Assembly: GCF_033568475.1 (NCBI RefSeq)
Contig: NC_133123.1
Span: forward strand, 140,694,062 to 140,758,061
Length of the DNA stretch: 64,000 nucleotides
From: Henckelia pumila
Lineage: Eukaryota; Streptophyta; Magnoliopsida; Lamiales; Gesneriaceae
Direction: 5' to 3'
Part shown: positions 34,776 to 47,689 of the stretch, one piece after another
How the letters are laid out: the number at the start of each line of letters is the position of its first letter
How positions within the stretch are numbered: position 1 is the first letter of the stretch
The notes under the pieces: model-generated
Told to the model about the DNA's origin: nothing
Database searches by the model: none
What the model saw: only the letters and a program-made list of their open reading frames with translations
Made by a program: the position numbers and the translations under genes

Positions 34776-35442
34776 TGATGATGTCGATTTTTTTCTCCGG
34801 GTTCGGTCTGGTAGAGCGGATCTCCAAATCTTCAATAAACCGGGTCGGGTCGGGTCGGGCACAATGGAGTTCTGCACAGACAGAAGCTAAATTGGGGGGC
34901 GCCGAAGATGTTTTGACGTGACCCCTCCGATGCCTAAGTCAGTGCTCGAAAGTGAAAGAGCTTGACAAAAGTAACAACAAGAGAATATGTATGCGTGAGT
35001 GTGTGAACAAGAAGTGAATAGAAGAGATGAATGAATGAATGAATAAATAAATCATGAACCATACCTGTATTTATAGGGGCTTGGAGGGGTAGGTTACCTT
35101 GTCAAGGTACAACATGTTAGAGTAGAACTCTAATTGATGAGTCTAAAATCATATCAAATCTTGGATTCATAAGATATTGTCCTTATCTATTGCAGATCTT
35201 CATGTGTCCGAGAGTACTGGAAGGTTCTAGATATTGGGCCCTTCCTGGGCTCGGAACGAGCTTCAACCATACCAGTTAAGGCTCAAGCCATGAATTTATG
35301 ATCATGAGCTCATTTCCTAATAGGGTCATCCCAGACTGGGCTTCTGATAAAATAAGACTAGATGAGCCTCAAAGTATATTTCCAAAAATATGGATTATTG
35401 GGCTCAGGTCGGATTAGACTCGTATATTTTTTAGGGGCATCA
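34776..35442 (+). repeat. left LTR of the non-coding element
   Basis: It contains GTCGGGTCGGGTCGGGC near 34843 and ends TTTTTTAGGGGCATCA. It differs from the right copy by point changes and small indels, including the copy number of the GTCGG unit. Confidence 0.82.
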
Positions 35443-35623
35443 ATAGTACCTCCTCCTAATGGTCTAAAAGAAGTATGAAGTTTAGACCATGTGGTCTTGT
35501 CGGATTTCGAGCCCATGTAAGAACTCTTATATTAACCAAGTACAAGTAACATTTTCCAACCGGATGGGCTTTTGATGGAGGCCACGAGTGGCGTGGTAGG
35601 TGTCGAGCTGGTTGGGCTTTGAA

Positions 35624-36100
35624 TTTGACCATGAAGTGCGTGGTAGGTGTCGAGCTTGGTCGAGATTTTGAGATAACCACGAGTGGCGTGAATTTACATA
35701 TTACCGAGCTGGTCAGGCTTTTGAGATAACGACGAGTGACGTGGGTTTACATATTGCCGAGCTGGTCGGGCTTTTGAGATAACCACGAGTGGCGTGGGTT
35801 TACATATTGCCGAGCTTGTCGGGCTTTTGAGATAACCACGAGTGGCGTGGGTTTACATATTGTCGAGCTGGTCGGGCTTTTGAGATAACCACGAGTGGCG
35901 TGGGTTTACATATTGTCGAGCTGGTCGGGCTTTTGAGATAATCACGAGTGGCATGGATTTACATATTGCCGAGATGGTCGGGCTTTTGATATGACCACGA
36001 GTGGCGTGGGTTTACATATTGCCGAGTTGGTCGGGCTTTTGAGATAACCACGAGTGGCGTGGTGAGTGCCGAACTGATCGGACTTTGATTTTGACCACGT
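35624..36100. repeat. 53-bp tandem array
   Basis: The motif ACCACGAGTGGCGTG or a variant recurs at 35676, 35729, 35782, 35835, 35888, 35941, 35994 and 36047, exactly every 53 bp. Each unit also carries GAGCTGGTCGGGCTTTTGAG and GGTTTACATATTGCC. Flanking units are more diverged. Confidence 0.95.
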
Positions 36101-36639
36101 ATGGCGTGATGAGTGACGAACTGATCGAGCTTTTGTAGTTTGCCAAGTTGTGTTGGACTTATAAAGTGTCAAGTCATAGAGTAGGCCTTAGTGCAAGATT
36201 GCATGCCCGATGTGATATAATTGGGTCTTACTGCAAGATTGCATGCCCAATGACGTAAAATAACCCAAACAAAAAATACATGGGAAGAGAAGTCCAATAA
36301 ATTTGATCACTAGAAAACAAACTTGTAATTTTGATATTAGAAGATGCCTCATAATATTATTAATAATGATAATTGATGAAAATTTAATAATTTAATTCAA
36401 ACATAAAGATGATTGAAATACTTATCTCGTTTATGCGTTGTCGATGACATGACTTTGGATGTATAACAAGATAACATCTTCTATTCTTTGATCAAAGAAC
36501 CGATTTGATGTAGGGATCACAAATTGATCTCCACCGTCCAGAATGTGTGTCAAGATATTTTGAACTCATGATAAAAATTTCAAATAATTTCAACGGTTAG
36601 ATTTTTCAAAATGATTTTTTCAAGAACACTGCTCAGAAA

Positions 36640-37440
36640 CTATGCAAGCAGATTGTGTTGCAGTTCGACGGTATGAGCCACCTTTCCCCAAGTCCCAAAA
36701 TTCCGATCATGATCTTCACCGTCCACATACTGGATAACATAATTATAAATATTCATACCAAATTTGAACTTGATCCGACGGTTCCATTAATTCCAATGAT
36801 TTTTGAAATGTACTGATGCGCAAGCCATGCGAAAATATATACAGAAAATGTGTGAATGAGCAGCTGATATTAGGATGTCAAAATCCTATTGTATTAGACT
36901 CCATTCACGATCTACACCATTCAGATTCTAGAAAACATATTAATAAATATGTTTGCAAAATTTGAACCCGATCTGACGGTTTAATTAATTAAATGATTTT
37001 TTCAAGTTTCTGATGCGCAAGCCATGCGAAAAACACATAGAAGCTGTGCGGGCGAGTAGCGTATGTTCGACGGTCCAGATCTGATTCGAAAAGAGACCAA
37101 TCACAATCTCCACCATTCAAGTCCTAGAAAACATTATAATAAATATGTCTGCAAAATTTGAACCCAATCCGACGGTTCAATTAATTCTTATGATTTTTGC
37201 AAGTTTCTCATGCGCAAGCCATTCGAAAAACACATAGAAGTTGTGCGAGCGAGCAGCGTCTATTTGGCGGTCCAGATCTGATTCTACAATGCACTAATCA
37301 AGTTCTTTACCGTTCAGATCCTATGAAACATATTAATAAAGATGTCTGCAAAATTTTAACCCGATCCGTCGGTTCAATTAATTTCAATGATTTTCGCAAG
37401 TTTTTGATATGCAAGCAATGCGAGAATCTGAAATTTGTTT
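36640..37440. repeat. 197-bp tandem array
   Basis: The motif TGATGCGCAAGCCATGCGAA or a variant starts at 36814, 37011, 37208 and 37405, exactly every 197 bp. Units also share a CACCGTTCAGATCCTA-like part and TTTGAACCCGATCCGACGGT. The most diverged unit is the first. Confidence 0.93.
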
Positions 37441-37499
37441 CTTCTCTTGTACTCACCATATTAACCATTTGTTTTCAAATTCCCACAGACGGCATCAAT

Positions 37500-38178
37500 T
37501 GATGATGTCGATTTTTTCCTCCGGGTTCGGTCTGGTAGAGCGGATCTCCAAATCTTCAATAAACCGGGTCGGGTCGGGCACAACGGAGTTCTGCACAGAC
37601 AGAAGCTAAATTAGGGGGCGTCGAAGATGTTTGACAAAAGAGCTTGACAAAAAGTAAGTTAGTGACCCCTCCGATGCCTAAGTTAGTGCTCGAAAGTAAA
37701 AGAGCTTGACAAAAAGTAAGAACAAGAGAATATGTGTGCGTGAGTGTGTGAACAAGAAGTGAATAGAAGAGATGAATGAATAAATCATGAACCATACCTG
37801 TATTTATAGGGGCTTGGAGGGGTAGGTTACCTTGTCAAGGTAGAACATGTGTTAGAGTAGGACTCTAATTGATGAGTCTAAAATCATATCAAATCTTGGA
37901 TTCATAAGATATTGTCCTTATCTGTTGCAGATTTTCATGTGTCCGAGAGTACTGAAAGATTCAAGATATTGGGCCCTTCTTGGGCTCGGGTCGGGCTCCA
38001 ACCATACCAGTTAAGGCTCAAGCCCATGAATTTATGATCATGAGCTCATTCCCTAATAGGGTCATCCCAGACTGAGCTTCTTATAAAATAAGACTAGATG
38101 AGCCTCAAAGTATATTTTCAAAAATATGGATTATTGGGCTCGGGTTGGATTAGACTCGTATATTTTTTAGGGACATCA
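37500..38178 (+). repeat. right LTR of the non-coding element
   Basis: It is the partner of 34776-35442. It has an extra partial repeat of GAGCTTGACAAAA near 37637-37710 compared with the left copy and ends TTTTTTAGGGACATCA. Confidence 0.82.
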
Positions 38179-41100
38179 AATTTTTTTATTTTATTTTTTG
38201 TAATTTATCTCATCTACATTTTCAAATTTTAAATTACTAACTTATTTTTTTTATCTTTATCTAGATTTTGAAATTTTAACTCATCAAAACGTATAGAAAA
38301 GCAAAACCAAAATTATAAATTAAAATAAAAAAATTATATATGGAACATCGGCCATCGCGTGCAAAAAACCATTAATAACAATAATGAATGCAGATCGGGA
38401 AGATTCAAGAATATGCAAAAGAAAATGGGCTGCCCATTATTTTAATGGGCTCCGAATGATAAAAGGGTTGGTATTGCAGCATATCTTTTCTACTGAAATC
38501 GCACCAGCCCGACCTCACTTCAAAGGAGAGAACTAATATAAAGTATAACCAATGTTAACTATAATACGAAAATCAAATATTCAAGCTAATTTTTCAATTA
38601 TTTTTAGTTTTATTTGAATCTTTAAAAATATTATAAATTTATTGTAATTGTAAGAATGGAATGGTCGATCTCGTTCTTTATCTTCTACATGACAATGATA
38701 GCAGATGAAGTTTTAAAGATTGTTTAATTCATGATAGGAACGTTATTGATTGGTTTGTGGATTATTATTTAACTTTGCAATTAACCATGCATGTGATTAA
38801 TTTGGTTTTTTGCATTCTTACTATATCACCAATTAAGATTACATACCTTTTAAAAAAAATTCATGTAATAATTTTTAAAAAATATGAGACGGGAGAACTC
38901 TACTCATATTTATAATAAAAATAATAATATTTTTGAGTTTTAAAATAAAAAATAATATTTTTTTATGATCAGTAACTCAAATATGATACATGTCTCACAA
39001 AATTGTCTCATGAGACCGTGTCACAGTAGGCTTTATGGGGAAAAAAATTAAAAAGGTTATTTCCCCATTAAATCCGTGCCTGATTTCTTTACTACAGTCA
39101 ATGGCTCATACAATGCCACAATATCTTTTAAACAGTATAATGTAAACCACATAATTCAAACATTGTTAAATTTAGCACATATATATATTGGACATGGGTC
39201 TTATTCAAATTGCCTATAGTTTATTGTTGGTGGAATTTGTGATTGGCCTAGAATAAAGCAAACAAAAAAAAAAAGGTTGTCAATGTATCATGAGATATTT
39301 AGCATGTGGATACCAATACATCACAACCATGAAAAATCACTAAAATGATTAGCCAAGTGCGTGGTAAGGCTCCACATCAAATTTAAAGAAATTGGTGTTT
39401 GAAGTTAATTTTTGAAGGTAGGGCCATACTTTATTTCTCTCTTAAATCAAATATAATCGTAATTTTTTTCATGAATTAATGTAGACCTCAAGGCCGTGAT
39501 TTATCATACACTAGTAACTGAGACATATTAATAAATTTATATTTTTAAAGTATTTTGATATAAATGATGTTTAATGCATTGAATACTTTAACAGTTGATT
39601 TGAATATTACGAGAAGGAGAGATATGGGGCTGGGGGAGACGATTTTTTTACATATGTATTTTGAGATAGCAAATTTATTTATTTAATAAAAATATATAAT
39701 ATTGAGATTTTTATTTTTGTATTAGACGAGTAAAGATAATTTAGTTTATTATTTCTTCCTTTTATGTGATCCATCTTCGTTCCAATCCGAGTTACACTTG
39801 AGTCGTCACAGAATTTTTTTGTAACAAGTTGTACGTACATGTTCATCCCTAAATATAATAACTTGTAATTTTGGTGGACCGCTCATGTTAATTCCAATAG
39901 AGAATTTAGTTTGGTAGCAGTTCGAAAAATTAAATAAATGATTCGGGTTAGATTTTTTTTCTTTTTTTGACTATTTTTGTATATCTCGTGAAATGACAAG
40001 GGCTTGAAAACAAAATAGCGGCTATTAAAGCTTAAAATTTCGTGAAAATTGTAAAAAGAAATAGGAGAGATCAATTATGAAACTTCCTTCTGTCTCTAAT
40101 TAATTTCTAAAATTTTAAAGATGCAATATCATATATAGTCATAAAAGAATGTGCAAATTCCTCAAAAATCCCCAATGTAAACATGTTTTGCTCTGCACTC
40201 CCTAGCCACTTTTTTGTACCACAATTTTTGTTAATTTGTATCACATATTATATGGTTTTATACCATATCTTGTATTTTTTTGTACTACATTTTATGATTA
40301 GAGATCCCAAAACAAAACATGTTTGCATTTGGGGATTTTTTAGCAAATTGCCCTAAAAAAATCACATAATATATTCGAATTGGTGGAATATGTGAACGCT
40401 TGATCAATGATTTACAAGAGTTCGATTCTTCTATCAACACACAAACGAGTTTATCGTATAAGATTTGATCAGTGCGATTTATTTAATTAATTAACATAGT
40501 TTGCATACTATTGCATTAATCAGTATGTACTGAATAATAACGGCGACAAATCTCATTGTATAATGTGTATATATATAATATATATATGTGTGTGTGATGA
40601 TATACTGAATCATTTGACTCTTTATATGACATTATCATATATTCACCGGCTGGCATCAACTTAAACTCACCCTTTTGGTTTGGCGCTAAATAGTTATTAT
40701 TGTTTTAGCCGACTCCTTTAAGACTTGACTGTTAGGAAGGTATTGCAAGGATTAAAACTTAAAAGCATTTCACACGATTTGAACATCGGAAGTATTTTAG
40801 CGAAAATATTTTTAGTTTTCTCTAATATATATATATAATTTATTCTTATGTTAGAACTATTGTTGTTGAAAAATCCATTATCAGAGCAGTTATTCACTGC
40901 AAAGAAGAGAAATTCGCAGCATCATATTGTCGCAAAATGTTAGCTATTTTTCTAACCTATGAATTGACGTTAACACACTAGCTACCTTGTGGTTTAGATT
41001 ACTATGATTATTGTTTTATGTGTGAAACATAAAGTAGCTTTGACAAAGCGAGTGAGAGTGTAACAACTCAATCGTACAATTCATTGTGAAATTAATATTA

Positions 41101-42916
41101 ACTTTAGGCTCTCGGAATTATTTTGGGGATTCATGAATACGAAAGGAAATTTTGAATAATGTTGGATAAGACATTTGAAAATTGACGCAATCATATGGGC
41201 GTTTTTCTAAAAAATATATAGAAGAAAAAATGGTAATCCTTGTTTTAAAAAATGACGATTCAACATATGACATTGCCTGAGTTTTCCATTTTTTATATAT
41301 TAAAAAAAACTGGGGAAAAAACCCCAACACTAGCTCGGATACAATTTCTTGAAAAAAAGAGAGAGGAGAAAATTTAAACCCCCAACTAAAAAACAACCAA
41401 GATAACCTGAATGTTACCATTACGGCATTACTTACCAACTCATTATCATTATTGCTATCACAATAAAAATTTTGAATGATGTACAACAAAAGATTGACAA
41501 CACGACCAAATATACATATACATGCATATATATAGATATAGATATATAGTATGAAAAAAAAATTAATGTCTTTAGACAATATCATAAAGTGCATCTAAAG
41601 TTGAATATTTCTACTTAAATATGGATCAATTGAAAAAGTTATAGACTCTGTCACACACGTATTAACAAAATATTCATCATTGGATGAACTCTTAGGACAA
41701 TGTTTTTAAGAAAATATCGCATCTCTCTTATGTATGATCGATCACACACATATGAAGAGGAAGATTGACAGTTATGGATGAAGATTTTGATGGCAATTTA
41801 AGGAATCAACAATGATTCCAGAGCTCACTTCAACTGTAGTAAGTTATAAAACACTTTTACGGAGGGGAAAGAAAAAAGAATGTTCCAACATAGCCCACTA
41901 TGTTACGCTTTAGGCAAGGTAATTATGGCTTAATTAGTGCGTAGTTAAAGGTGGCAAATTTGGCATTAAATGGATTAGTTTTTCACCCAACATTGCAAAA
42001 GAGAAAAGTCACTTTTGAATTTATGTAACAAAAATTTGAGGGATAAACTATCATTGGCTAATTATATATGCGTAAAGCGAAATGTTATCTTGAAAGCCAC
42101 TAATCCAGGATTTCTTGCGGACCGTCAATTTAATCATTCAAGCTTCGAACCATTGAGTTTGAGTAAGTGCATATATAGCTGAAAACATAATGGGAACCAT
42201 CAACAGGAAATGCATGATATTTATTGAACAATATATGACAAATAACATGAACTGTTTTTTTAGGTATAAATTATAGGAATTCGAAATTGTACTTTTATTT
42301 TTTTAATTCATGCAACAAGATTGATCATATAAGTTAATATAAAGCTTCACTCTTCCAACAAGATTTGGTCAGACTTTTGTATAAAAAAAATCGAATTAAC
42401 TTAATTGATTAAATGAAAGCATCATCTCTTGGTACGTATTGTCTTGAATCTTGGTGATATCTTATCCATTTTTGTTCAAATTTTAGCTCCACTATCTATG
42501 AGGAATCCTTCTTTTTGCCTTCATAAAGATCCAACCAAAAATTAAGCAGATACATGGTCCGTTACTCTGTTTCGATACCTAATTCAAACTTAAAATTACA
42601 CACAAAAAAAAAAAAAAAAAAAAAACATATACACCAGCTCTTACAAAACATACATATTTAGCATATAGTTGGATGCTCTGTCTATTGTTTTTATGTGTGT
42701 ATTTGGATTTGAAGAAAAGATTCATGCTCATGCCAAAAACACAAAAGGTGGTAGTTTTTCCTCTGATTAGAGTAAAATGCTAAATGTGGCAATGAAATTA
42801 GTAAAATTAAATGTAGCCTTCTAATATCAGACAAAAGTAAAATTAGACATTTACAACAAATGTACTTTGATATTCAGTGGCACTAAAACTTGCACTTATC
42901 TCACAGTAATTAATTA
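38179..42916. other. AT-rich spacer
   Basis: No gene is supported. It holds a small MULE-type MITE (40151-40353) and a patch with GTCTCATGAGACCGTG near 39000 like ends of other plant MITEs. An A-run lies at ~42605-42625. Open frames here are short and AT-biased. Confidence 0.6.
40151..40353. mobile_element. MULE-type MITE with ~40-bp inverted ends
   Basis: The left end (GTGCAAATTCCTCAAAAATC, then CCCAATGTAAACATGTTTTG) pairs with the right end read in reverse (GGGCAATTTGCTAAAAAATC, then CCCAAATGCAAACATGTTTTG). Flanks TAAAAGAAT (40142-40150) and TAAAAAAAT (40354-40362) are a 9-bp duplication with one mismatch, as for Mutator elements. The phrase CTCTGCACTCCCTA is shared with the left end of the large MULE. 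Confidence 0.75.
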
Positions 42917-43681
42917 TTATGTCGTTTTTACCAAGTGATAATTCCCACGGTTTTCGAATTGATTCGGCGAGTTGCTCTTTTTGATCCAATGTTTATTGAT
43001 GAAAGCCTCAACAGTACGCCGGAACTCTTCGCTACTCAGAGTGTCGATCGCCGCCGCTTCGAGGGACTCTGTTTCGGGATCCTCCGTCCTCTGGTATTTC
43101 TCCGTCTCCGATCTTCGGAGCTCCAGCCTCGGCCTCACGGCGATCTCCCGCTTCAATTTTTCCGATTGCGTCCTCTGGAACCTCTGTATTTGTCTCGTGG
43201 CCTCTTCGATCGCAGTCTTCACCTCATCTCCTTGCGGATTCGCCTTGATTTCCTCCGAGCATACTACAATCTGTTTCTCGCCGTCACCGATGGCTTGGGC
43301 GTTTTCCTCCACCGCCGGAGGATGCTCTCGCTGATGAACCGCGGCCTCGCTGTGTTTGACGTAATCGTCGTACAAACCATAGCCACCTCCGGAAAGGCTC
43401 GGCGCGTCGTTCCGACGACAAATCACAAACAGCATAACGATAATGAGATTCCCGATCACGAAAACGACGTGGTGATTGAACACGTACGCGGAGAACTCAA
43501 CAAAATACACGCCCGCGACTTTGATAACCGCCGGGACACGCGCAGAGGACCACGAAAGCAGCCCCAGAACCACCAAAAGTTCGAAAAACTGCCACAATTT
43601 GACGATCCTGCGAAAGCGGTTGAACCTGGCGACCGCCTTCTCCTTCTCGAACCTGACATTATCGAAAACCATGGATTCCAT
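42917..43681 (-). CDS. DUF4408/DUF761-like plant membrane protein
   Basis: A single intronless frame of 254 codons runs from the ATG at 43681. The N-terminal ~100 residues contain two hydrophobic segments, about residues 30-60 (LWQFFELLVVLGLLSW and on) and 68-90 (VVFVIGNLIIVMLFVICRR), as in DUF4408 proteins. A long charged, helical middle rich in Glu, Arg and Lys follows. The end carries LSSEEFRRTVEAFINKHW, which matches the short DUF761 signature (aEeFI). Members of this family are small plant proteins of poorly known function, probably anchored in a membrane. A TATA-like box lies ~200 bp upstream. A longer frame on the opposite strand is rejected, see below. Confidence 0.85.
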   Translation of the reverse strand: MESMVFDNVRFEKEKAVARFNRFRRIVKLWQFFELLVVLGLLSWSSARVPAVIKVAGVYFVEFSAYVFNHHVVFVIGNLIIVMLFVICRRNDAPSLSGGGYGLYDDYVKHSEAAVHQREHPPAVEENAQAIGDGEKQIVVCSEEIKANPQGDEVKTAIEEATRQIQRFQRTQSEKLKREIAVRPRLELRRSETEKYQRTEDPETESLEAAAIDTLSSEEFRRTVEAFINKHWIKKSNSPNQFENRGNYHLVKTT

Positions 43682-43873
43682 TTCTCCAAAATCGGGAGCA
43701 GGTTAAATCTTCACAGGGGAAGCATAAATGAGAGGAAAGTGGAAATGGAAAGGCACGTGGATTGAGAATACAGAGAGATTCTATACTATGAACACAAAAA
43801 GGGAATTTGAGGAGACTGACTGGGTAAAGGAAGATTTCGGGTTTGAGTGGGTCTTTATTTCATAATGTAAGTA

Positions 43874-43886
43874 CCCTTTTTTATAG
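43874..43886 (-). promoter_or_regulatory. TATA box of the DUF4408/DUF761-like gene
   Basis: On the minus strand CTATAAAAAAGG lies about 195 bp before the ATG. This leaves room for a leader of typical plant length. G-box-like CCACGTGC lies between it and the ATG (~43756). Confidence 0.55.
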
Positions 43887-45666
43887 ATGCCAATTGCCAG
43901 GGGAAGGAGGGATAATTTCATTTCGGCTAGTTTTTTTTATTTCTATATTATATATATAATTTAATTTATAGTTGATGCTTATTATATAGTTCAATATTTC
44001 ATAGATATCTAGTCTAGCATAAAAATATATATACTCCATATAAATATATGATTCATGTAACCATGTAGCTTATAATATAATATAATATAATATATATATA
44101 TATTATAAGCTATTTCGTGTACTGTGGCGTTTGGACAAACAGCGGCATTAATGAGTTTGATGAATACTTATGTAAACCTATTGTTTGAAAAATTTATGTA
44201 AACCTAATTTTTGATCAATATGTTTGATTTTTTTTTAAAAAAAAAAAAAATTAGTTGACAGCTAGGTGCTACTGTGCTAGACATGTATATTGATTGGGCT
44301 GGTTATTTTAATAAATAAATAAATGGGATGGAGGGTAACTAGTTGAAAATAAATGAAGTATTAGATCACCGAATAGTATACATTAAAATTAGGAAAAATT
44401 GTTTTTTTCCCCTTTTATGTCGTCAAATTTAATCTTAGCCTGACATTTATGTTTAATTTTTTTAAAAAACAATTTTAATCATTTATTTGACATGTTACTG
44501 ATGTGATGACACCAATGCATGCGACGTTGCCCGATGAAAAATAAATAAACTTGTCAAAAATCGAAAGATATATGACCATTGACCAAGACATAAATTTCAT
44601 AACTTAAAGACCGAAATAGCAAATAAACATACATACATGACTAAAAATATAATTTCCTCTGAAAATGACGATGAATTTAACTTGCAAGATGGTTATTGTA
44701 TATATATATATATATTGATTAGTTTTTCCAAAATATTACGCATATATGTTGTTATTTCATATTTATGTCATGCAATAAAAACTTTTATTTTAATGTTTTT
44801 ATTCAAGTTAAATGGACAAAGATACCCATTTGTGTTGGTTGGTGACATGATCCATCTCCTTAAAATTTGTATTATATTATCGAGACCGATGGTGGACCTA
44901 AAGTTTTAAGTCATTCACACTGCCTTCATCGGTCTCAAATGTTTTGCATTTAGTATCTTGCAGTGGTAATTAAAGTATTTATATTTGACCAGCCGAGGAG
45001 TGAAGCAAAATTATTATTTTATCCCATTGTCTTAATTATAATATTAATTGTTCACTGCAAAATAGTGAATCCAGTATAAATAAATTATCTAAGTTTAGAT
45101 TATTATTTTGTCTCAATAAATATATGCCAACAACAAAGTGATTCCAAAGCAATTTTTACGGTTATATTTAATTGAGGTTAGATTAAGGTTCGATATCTAC
45201 CGACGATAAAAACTTTAAATTCAAAGCATATTTTTTTCCGTTCCCCGAAAAAAATATATGAAATTATTAGCACATAAAAATGTGGGCTACCAGATTTTAA
45301 TATATGTGGAGTGTGGAACCATTGAAGAAGGTAGTGGAACAATAACTGCTTCTCATTCAAGGGTAACCGGCAAATACGATGGCATGTGTATGATGTATCT
45401 CGTTCAAAATTCAAATTTCGGTAAAAAAAAATTTTTTTACAATATTTGTTGTTAAAATATAAGAAATTTTAATAAAAAATCTCCATAATATGCTAATCAA
45501 ATTTTATTAAATTCAGTGATAGTTGGATGGCTTTATGCGATAAATTGTGCCCAAGAAAATAAGTCCGTCCACGTAAAAAATTCCCCACTTTAATGAATTT
45601 TCATTTTGAAATTCGGTATATTAGGATTTATTTACTCGTATTTTTTTTAGAAAGAAATTTTATGTT
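43887..45666. other. AT-rich spacer
   Basis: No gene is supported. An AT palindrome, AGCTTATAATATAA to TATTATAAGCT, lies at 44068-44110. Other content is low-complexity. Confidence 0.6.
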
Positions 45667-46646
45667 AAGTGCGCTCATGCATGCTTTGACACATTTTATT
45701 TAATACTATGTTTCAACACACGCTTAGGTATTCTTTATACAGTTTTATTAAATTTTTTTTGAAAATTTTATTTGAATTAAGCTTAATCAAATTTTTTGTA
45801 ATTATACTTTGATTTATATAAGATTAGTATCATAATTATAAAAATTTATGAGGCAATATACTGCAATTTAATGTGAACTCAAATCCTAAAATGATGAAAA
45901 TCATATAAACCTCCCAAAAATAGTTATTATATATCAGCTACGTTCTTAATAATTAATATCGGAAGATTGGAAGATTATATATTAGTATTGATAGCTAAAT
46001 TTTAGCATTTAATTCTTCCTTTCAGGATGTATAGATGTAGTTGTTGTTTATTTCACACACATAAAAAAAAAAGTATCAAAAATTATATTTTACAAACAAA
46101 CTTCAAGTTTTATTTGTATTTAATCCATTAAAAAATATTTGTGTGTTTTCCAATATTAGTTAACAATGGCATATTAGGAAAACAAAAATACAAGAAAAAT
46201 GCTATGAACATGTAGAATAATAAGGTATATATTCGAGACAATAAATATATAAAAAAAGATTATATAATTAAGACCGAGAGGGTATATTGTCAATTGTGAT
46301 ATAGCTTTCCTTATAATCAATGGCGGAACCATAATTTTTAAACTATTTGGGCTAAAATTTTAAATTCTAAAATTATTTAACATTTTGAATCGAACCACCC
46401 GGCTACTATCAAATTAATCCAAAATTTTTCAAAATTAATATATACAAAATTTTAAAATTTTTTCGGACCAGATCGGGTAGTATTACATTTGAGTCCGCCC
46501 TGCTTATAATATATGAAGACAGGGTATATAATATATATACACACCATTTGATTTGAGGTAATTATTAGACATTTTTCGTCTTCAAACCTAATCTCATAAT
46601 AACGAAAATCAAGTTTCCTTCCTAATAAGAAGGAAGAAATAATGCT
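45667..46646. repeat. direct duplication, copy 1 (~980 bp)
   Basis: It begins AAGTGCGCTCATGCATGC and ends GAAGAAATAATGCT. Copy 2 lies exactly 1043 bp to the right with very few mismatches. Inside is a MITE-like piece from CAATGGCGGAACC (46319) to GGTCCGCC-type sequence (~46490), related to the CAGGGGCGGACC hAT ends at 14200. No coding gene. Confidence 0.92.
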
Positions 46647-46709
46647 AAAACTGAAAAATGTGCAAATTACCGTACAAAAAATGTGCTTTTTCAATTTTTT
46701 TGGTTAAAA

Positions 46710-47689
46710 AAGTGCGCTCATGCATGCTTTGACACATTTTATTTAATACTATATTTCAACACACGCTTAGGTATTCTTTATACAGTTTTATTAAAATTTT
46801 TTTGAAAATTTTATTTGAATTAAGCTTAATCAAATTTTTTGTAATTATACTTTGATTTATATAAGATTAGTATCATAATTATAAAAATTTATGAGGCAAT
46901 ATACTGCAATTTAATGTGAACTCAAATCCTAAAATGATGAAAATCATATAAACCTCCCAAAAATAGTTATTATATATCAGCTACGTTCTTAATAATTAAT
47001 ATTGGAAGATAGGAAGATTATATATTAGTATTGATAGCTAAATTTTAGCATTTAATTCTTCCTTTCAGGATGTATAGATGTAGTTGTTGTTTATTTCACA
47101 CACATAAAAAAAAACGTATCAAAAATTATATTTTACAAACAAACTTCAAGTTTTATTTGTATTTAATCCATTAAAAAATATTTGTGTGTTTTCCAATATT
47201 AGTTAACAATGGCATATTAGGAAAACAAAAATACAAGAAAAATGCTATGAACATGTAGAATAATAAGGTATATATTCGAGACAATAAATATATAAAAAAA
47301 GATTATATAATTAAGACCGAGAGGGTATATTGTCAATTGTGATATAGCTTTCCTTATAATCAATGGCGGACCCATAATTTTTAAACTATTTGGGCTAAAA
47401 TTTTAAATTCTAAAATTATTTAACATTTTGAATCGAACCACCCGGCTACTATCAAATTAATCCAAAATTTTTCAAAATTAATATATACAAAATTTTAAAA
47501 TTTTTCCGGACCAGATCGGGTAGTATTACATTTGGGTCCGCCCTGCTTATAATATATGAAGACAGGGTATATAATATATATACACACTATTTGATTTGAG
47601 GTAATTATTAGACATTTTTCGTCTTCAAACCTAATCTCATAATAACGAAAATCAAGTTTCCTTCCTAATAAGAAGGAAGAAATAATGCT
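46710..47689. repeat. direct duplication, copy 2 (~980 bp)
   Basis: It matches copy 1 at a constant offset of 1043 bp, so there are almost no net indels. A unique 63-bp stretch (46647-46709) separates the copies. Borders show no LTR-like TG...CA, PBS or purine tract, so this is a segmental tandem duplication rather than an LTR pair. Confidence 0.92.

Larger units (their letters stand above)
34776..38178 (+). mobile_element. non-coding LTR element (LARD/TRIM-like) built of tandem arrays
   Basis: Two direct repeats, 34776-35442 (667 bp) and 37500-38178 (679 bp), both begin TGATGATGTCG and end CATCA, and are nearly identical. The flanks GATTT (34771-34775) and AATTT (38179-38183) could be a 5-bp duplication with one mismatch. 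The 2-kb interior has no gag or pol, only a 53-bp and a 197-bp tandem array. I did not find a standard PBS or purine tract, so the mechanism is inferred from LTR layout. Strand is arbitrary. Confidence 0.75.

Noticed and set aside
35624..37440. Evenly spaced repeats resembling a CRISPR array
   Set aside because: The repeats are head-to-tail tandem units without unique spacers, inside a plant LTR element.
42935..43765. A 276-codon plus-strand ORF, longer than the DUF4408/DUF761-like gene opposite it
   Set aside because: It is antisense to a frame with two membrane segments, a recognised C-terminal motif and an upstream TATA box. The plus-strand product is Arg/Leu-rich without domains, as expected for a shadow.
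45667..47689. The ~980-bp repeats as an LTR pair
   Set aside because: The borders lack TG...CA, and the 63-bp spacer holds no PBS, purine tract or internal region.
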